A DNA stretch of 64,000 nt, from positions 62,001 to 126,000 of the forward strand of contig NZ_CANMHM010000002.1 in the NCBI RefSeq assembly GCF_947497695.1, read 5' to 3'. Below the pieces are notes generated by a model. It was not told the origin of the DNA, made no database searches, and saw nothing but the letters and a program-made list of their open reading frames with translations. Each line of letters begins with the position of its first letter. Position 1 is the stretch's first letter. The position numbers and the translations under genes are program-made. Positions 62,501-64,000 of this stretch are shown here, piece by piece. This DNA is from an uncultured Polaribacter sp. (GTDB lineage Bacteria > Bacteroidota > Bacteroidia > Flavobacteriales > Flavobacteriaceae).

Positions 62501-63104
62501 GTGCACTAAAACTTAAAGAAAGACAAAATGGTTTGTCTCCTGTTGCATTTTTATCAATAAAATCGATGGCTTGTTGCCCAGTATATCTAGTTAAATGGAC
62601 AGTATCTTTATCTATTGTTTTGTAATAATAACCTCTTTTATCTTTAAATCTGTTGTTTCTATCATAAGAATCATACTCATTAAATTGTTTGTCTAAATGA
62701 TTATATCTTGTACCATATTTACCAAAGAAACCTGTATAATAACCATTGTCTTTTAACAATCTTGGATAGGAATCATCCATATATTCATCTCTAACATTAC
62801 CTGTTTGGAAATTGTAATTATGTGCTCTTTCATACAAACCTGTTAAAATACTAGTTCTACTAGCTGCACAAATTGGTGTGGTAACAATTGCAGATTTAAA
62901 ATAAGTTCCTTTTTCTGCTAAATCGTCCATTTGTGGCGTTTGCACATATTTATTACCTGCATAACCAATGGCATCAAATCTTTGATCATCAGTTAAAATA
63001 AAGATGATATTTGGTTTTTCTGAAGCTGTTTTTTGTTGTGCGCTTATTGTGTTAAATGCATTTAAAACACAAAGTACTGCTAATAAAAAACTATTTTTAA
63101 ACAT
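59571..63104 (-). CDS. Bimodular S1 sulfatase / GH78 alpha-L-rhamnosidase
   Basis: An 1177-residue two-enzyme fusion with a Sec signal peptide (ends ~22). Residues ~30-475 are an S1 sulfatase: Asp39-Asp40 (calcium), and Cys79 in '[13 protein letters not shown]', the C-x-A-x-R site where Cys is converted to formylglycine. Residues ~480-1177 are a GH78 rhamnosidase with an Ig-like start ('[21 protein letters not shown]' split) and the barrel motif '[15 protein letters not shown]'. The same architecture (S1_25 plus GH78) is known from F. agariphila protein P36, which removes sulfate from rhamnose-3-sulfate and cleaves rhamnose. It needs a formylglycine-generating enzyme from elsewhere. It heads the operon with 57370. 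Confidence 0.93.
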   Translation of the reverse strand: MFKNSFLLAVLCVLNAFNTISAQQKTASEKPNIIFILTDDQRFDAIGYAGNKYVQTPQMDDLAEKGTYFKSAIVTTPICAASRTSILTGLYERAHNYNFQTGNVRDEYMDDSYPRLLKDNGYYTGFFGKYGTRYNHLDKQFNEYDSYDRNNRFKDKRGYYYKTIDKDTVHLTRYTGQQAIDFIDKNATGDKPFCLSLSFSAPHAHDRAEKQYFWQSTMDEMLEGTTMPKPALSDDKYFNAQPEIVKKGFNRLRWTWRYDNPEKYQHSIKGYYRMISGVDAEIKKIREKLKEKGQDKNTVIIVMGDNGYFLGERQFAGKWLMYDNSIRVPLIVFDPRVNQHQDIDDMVLNIDVTQTIADLAGVKAPKSWQGKSLMPIVNKEKKSIERDTVLIEHIWDFKNIAPSEGVRTKKWKYFRYVNDKTIEELYNLEKDPQEIKNLVGKRKYRKVLADLRAKTEELIKKNSNHYRAAPTDLTVELIREPSAEVKVFDLKPEFGWTVPLGAKFQGAYQILVASNKAIIDANNGNVWDSGRVASSKSTDVEFTGNALDIGKTYFWKVRIWDEANRLVDYSEAQEFTTGKSKDYIISTENKYLVDKVKPVVFENRGDFYFMDFGKAAFATIDFNYIAKEPDTLTFRIGEMLDDKGNVNRVVPKKSNIRYQEVKVYVTPGKTKYQLEINPVPDKRMKGPSKAIPLPKGFPVLQPFRYAEVEGAKTALKADDFEQLRHTGYWEDDASDFNSNNDILNQVWEFCKYSIKATTFNGLYVDGDRERIPYEADAYLNQLSHYTTDREFAIARRTIEYFMEHPTWPTEWQQHVALLIYADYMYTGNSELIERYYEALKHKTLYELSNDDGLITSTKVTEEFMYKLGFKPGYKKPLTDIVDWPSKNFAGSKTKGERDGFVFKPYSTVINAFFYENMKIMAEFAKLLGKTQEALDFEYRAAKAKKAVNEQMFDKKRGVYVDGIGTDHASLHANMMPLAFGLVPEEHYQSVVDFVKSRGMACSVYGAQFLMDGLYNAGEEDYALELLASKAKRSWYNMMREGSTISLEAWGYEYKINLDWNHAWGAAPANVIPRGLWGIKPKTPGFGIATIKPQMSKLKQSSIEVPTVRGTIKASYKHNGPRLQTYEIEIPGNMVAEFSLNGSEGKEFIHNGKSVPSAFKIVRLTPGKHTIQLKINSF

Positions 63105-63163
63105 ATCTTGTTCTGTTAAAGTATTATTGTATTAATTTTATTTTATAATAATTTATAAGTTTA

Positions 63164-63208
63164 TAAATGTAAAACTTAAGTTATCAAGTTGTATCCTGTC
63201 CTATCCTG
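63164..63208 (-). promoter_or_regulatory. Activator repeat plus -7 box, promoter of the sulfatase-GH78 operon
   Basis: Gene sense: CAGGA-N5-CAGGA, 22 bases, TACATTTA. The five-base linker here reads TAGGA, making three near-repeats in a row; leader ~50 bases. Confidence 0.8.
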
Positions 63209-63463
63209 AAAAATTCAGTAATAATTAAATTAAAAATATTAAAATATATAATCTATAAAAAATTGATTACAAAAACTTATTGTAATTAAAAATATTTGCA
63301 GTGGAATATAAAGCTACATAGATACAAAAAAAATGAAAGCTTATTTAATTTTGCTGTTTTGAATAATCAAAACATAATATAAATATATAAAACCTAAATA
63401 ATTAAATGAACAGGTTATTTAAGCTATAAATTGAGAATAATTAAAATATTTGTATCTGTTATA

Positions 63464-63499
63464 ATAAAAAACCTTTCATTAAAAAATAATGAAAGGTTT
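63464..63499 (-). terminator. Terminator of the right-edge gene
   Basis: A 12-base perfect stem (AAACCTTTCATT / AATGAAAGGTTT) with a T-run on the minus strand, 31 bases past the stop. Confidence 0.88.
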
Positions 63500-63530
63500 A
63501 TATAACTTGATAAGATAAAGATATTATTAT

Positions 63531-64000
63531 TTATTCATTTAAATAAAAAGTAAATTCTTCAAATTTAACATCTCTATCTCTTATAACCAAAGTATCTTTA
63601 ACTGTATGAAACAAATCTATTGTTGATGTAACATCAGTAAAATTAAAATTTTCTTTAGTATTTTCTACCACTTTATCTTGGTATTCATATTCTAAATAAA
63701 TTACATCACGTTTTTCTCCACCCCATTCATCTCCATTTTCAACAAACTTTCCTGTTCCTGTAACAACAAAAGGACTATTCTCATCTGCACTGGTAATTGT
63801 AATATCTTCACTATCATTAAATGTTAATAATAAAGAAACATTACTATTACTAGGAATACCTGGTCTTCTAACACTATTTATGCTAATAGCTTTATTTCTA
63901 CCTGCAGTTGATACTGAAGTTATTTCATCACGTACAACAAATTCAGATCTATAAACTGTAGATCCATCAACAACTGTTTCGTCTTCAGAATTTACAAAAC
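63531..64000 (-). CDS. C-terminal part of a probable surface glycan-binding protein (DUF1735/DUF5627-like)
   Basis: The last ~155 residues of a gene entering from the right edge, translated by hand. It is beta-rich with no catalytic motif: 'ITSVSTAGRNKAISINSVRR' then 'EWGGEKRDVIYLEYEYQD' and the ending 'DTLVIRDRDVKFEEFTFYLNE'. The closing 'DTLV.RDR.VKFEEF' resembles the C-terminus of DUF1735/DUF5627 lipoproteins encoded beside SusC/SusD genes. If right, the transporter pair should lie just beyond base 64000. The N-terminus and any lipobox are not visible. Confidence 0.6.
   Translation of the reverse strand, partial: FVNSEDETVVDGSTVYRSEFVVRDEITSVSTAGRNKAISINSVRRPGIPSNSNVSLLLTFNDSEDITITSADENSPFVVTGTGKFVENGDEWGGEKRDVIYLEYEYQDKVVENTKENFNFTDVTSTIDLFHTVKDTLVIRDRDVKFEEFTFYLNE

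Larger units (their letters stand above)
63105..63530 (-). other. Intergenic region before the sulfatase-GH78 gene
   Basis: 426 AT-rich bases with the promoter for 59571-63104 (63164-63208) and a terminator for the gene to the right (63464-63499). I see nothing supportable between 63209 and 63463. Confidence 0.7.

Overview
The window is a dense carbohydrate-degradation locus from an AT-rich marine Bacteroidetes, most likely a Flavobacteriaceae. The support is: type IX secretion C-terminal sorting domains on ten large proteins, lipoprotein signals of the Bacteroidetes kind, promoters with the Bacteroidetes -7 box (TAnnTTTG), and an enzyme set that matches the green-algal polysaccharide ulvan (sulfated rhamnose, glucuronic/iduronic acid, xylose). 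The closest published parallel I know is the ulvan utilisation locus of Formosa agariphila; the species here cannot be named from sequence alone. I saw no tRNA, rRNA, transposase, integrase or CRISPR array. SusC/SusD transporter genes and a sensor/regulator are not in the window and probably lie beyond its edges.

Layout. 1-10363 (minus strand): a rhamnosidase operon, GH78, GH78, GH106 and a GH78 that runs off the left edge. 10520-12436: a Tat-secreted alpha/alpha-toroid enzyme, possibly an ulvan-oligosaccharide dehydratase. 12568-25200: two operons of exported lyases (two PL28-type, three beta-propeller PL24/PL25-type) plus a small FN3 lipoprotein. 25294-28752: a second GH106. 29402-30349: the only large plus-strand gene, a lipid-anchored PL28 lyase. 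30539-36636: a GH106 relic, a heparinase-II/III-like lyase and a propeller lyase. 36816-38012: an unrelated outer-membrane-type protein. 38152-48421: GH3, then GH43-GH3-GH105, then GH2. 48705-51147: a nucleoside-hydrolase-fold protein and a Gfo/Idh/MocA oxidoreductase. 51518-56915: two large modular T9SS proteins with a 55-residue protein between them. 57370-63104: a fifth propeller lyase and a sulfatase-GH78 fusion. 63531-64000: the C-terminus of a probable surface glycan-binding protein.

How it works together (inference from families): T9SS-secreted and surface PL28/propeller lyases cut ulvan into oligosaccharides with an unsaturated uronic end; these would be imported by a SusCD pair; lipoprotein or periplasmic GH105 removes the unsaturated uronate, the sulfatase-GH78 and the GH78/GH106 enzymes release rhamnose, and GH43/GH3 release xylose.

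The most striking non-coding signal is a shared promoter architecture in front of twelve genes or operons. In the sense of each gene it reads CAGKA, five bases, CAGGA, exactly 22 bases, then a TAnnTTTR-like -7 box. It looks like one activator controlling nearly the whole locus, and it also settles some start codons.
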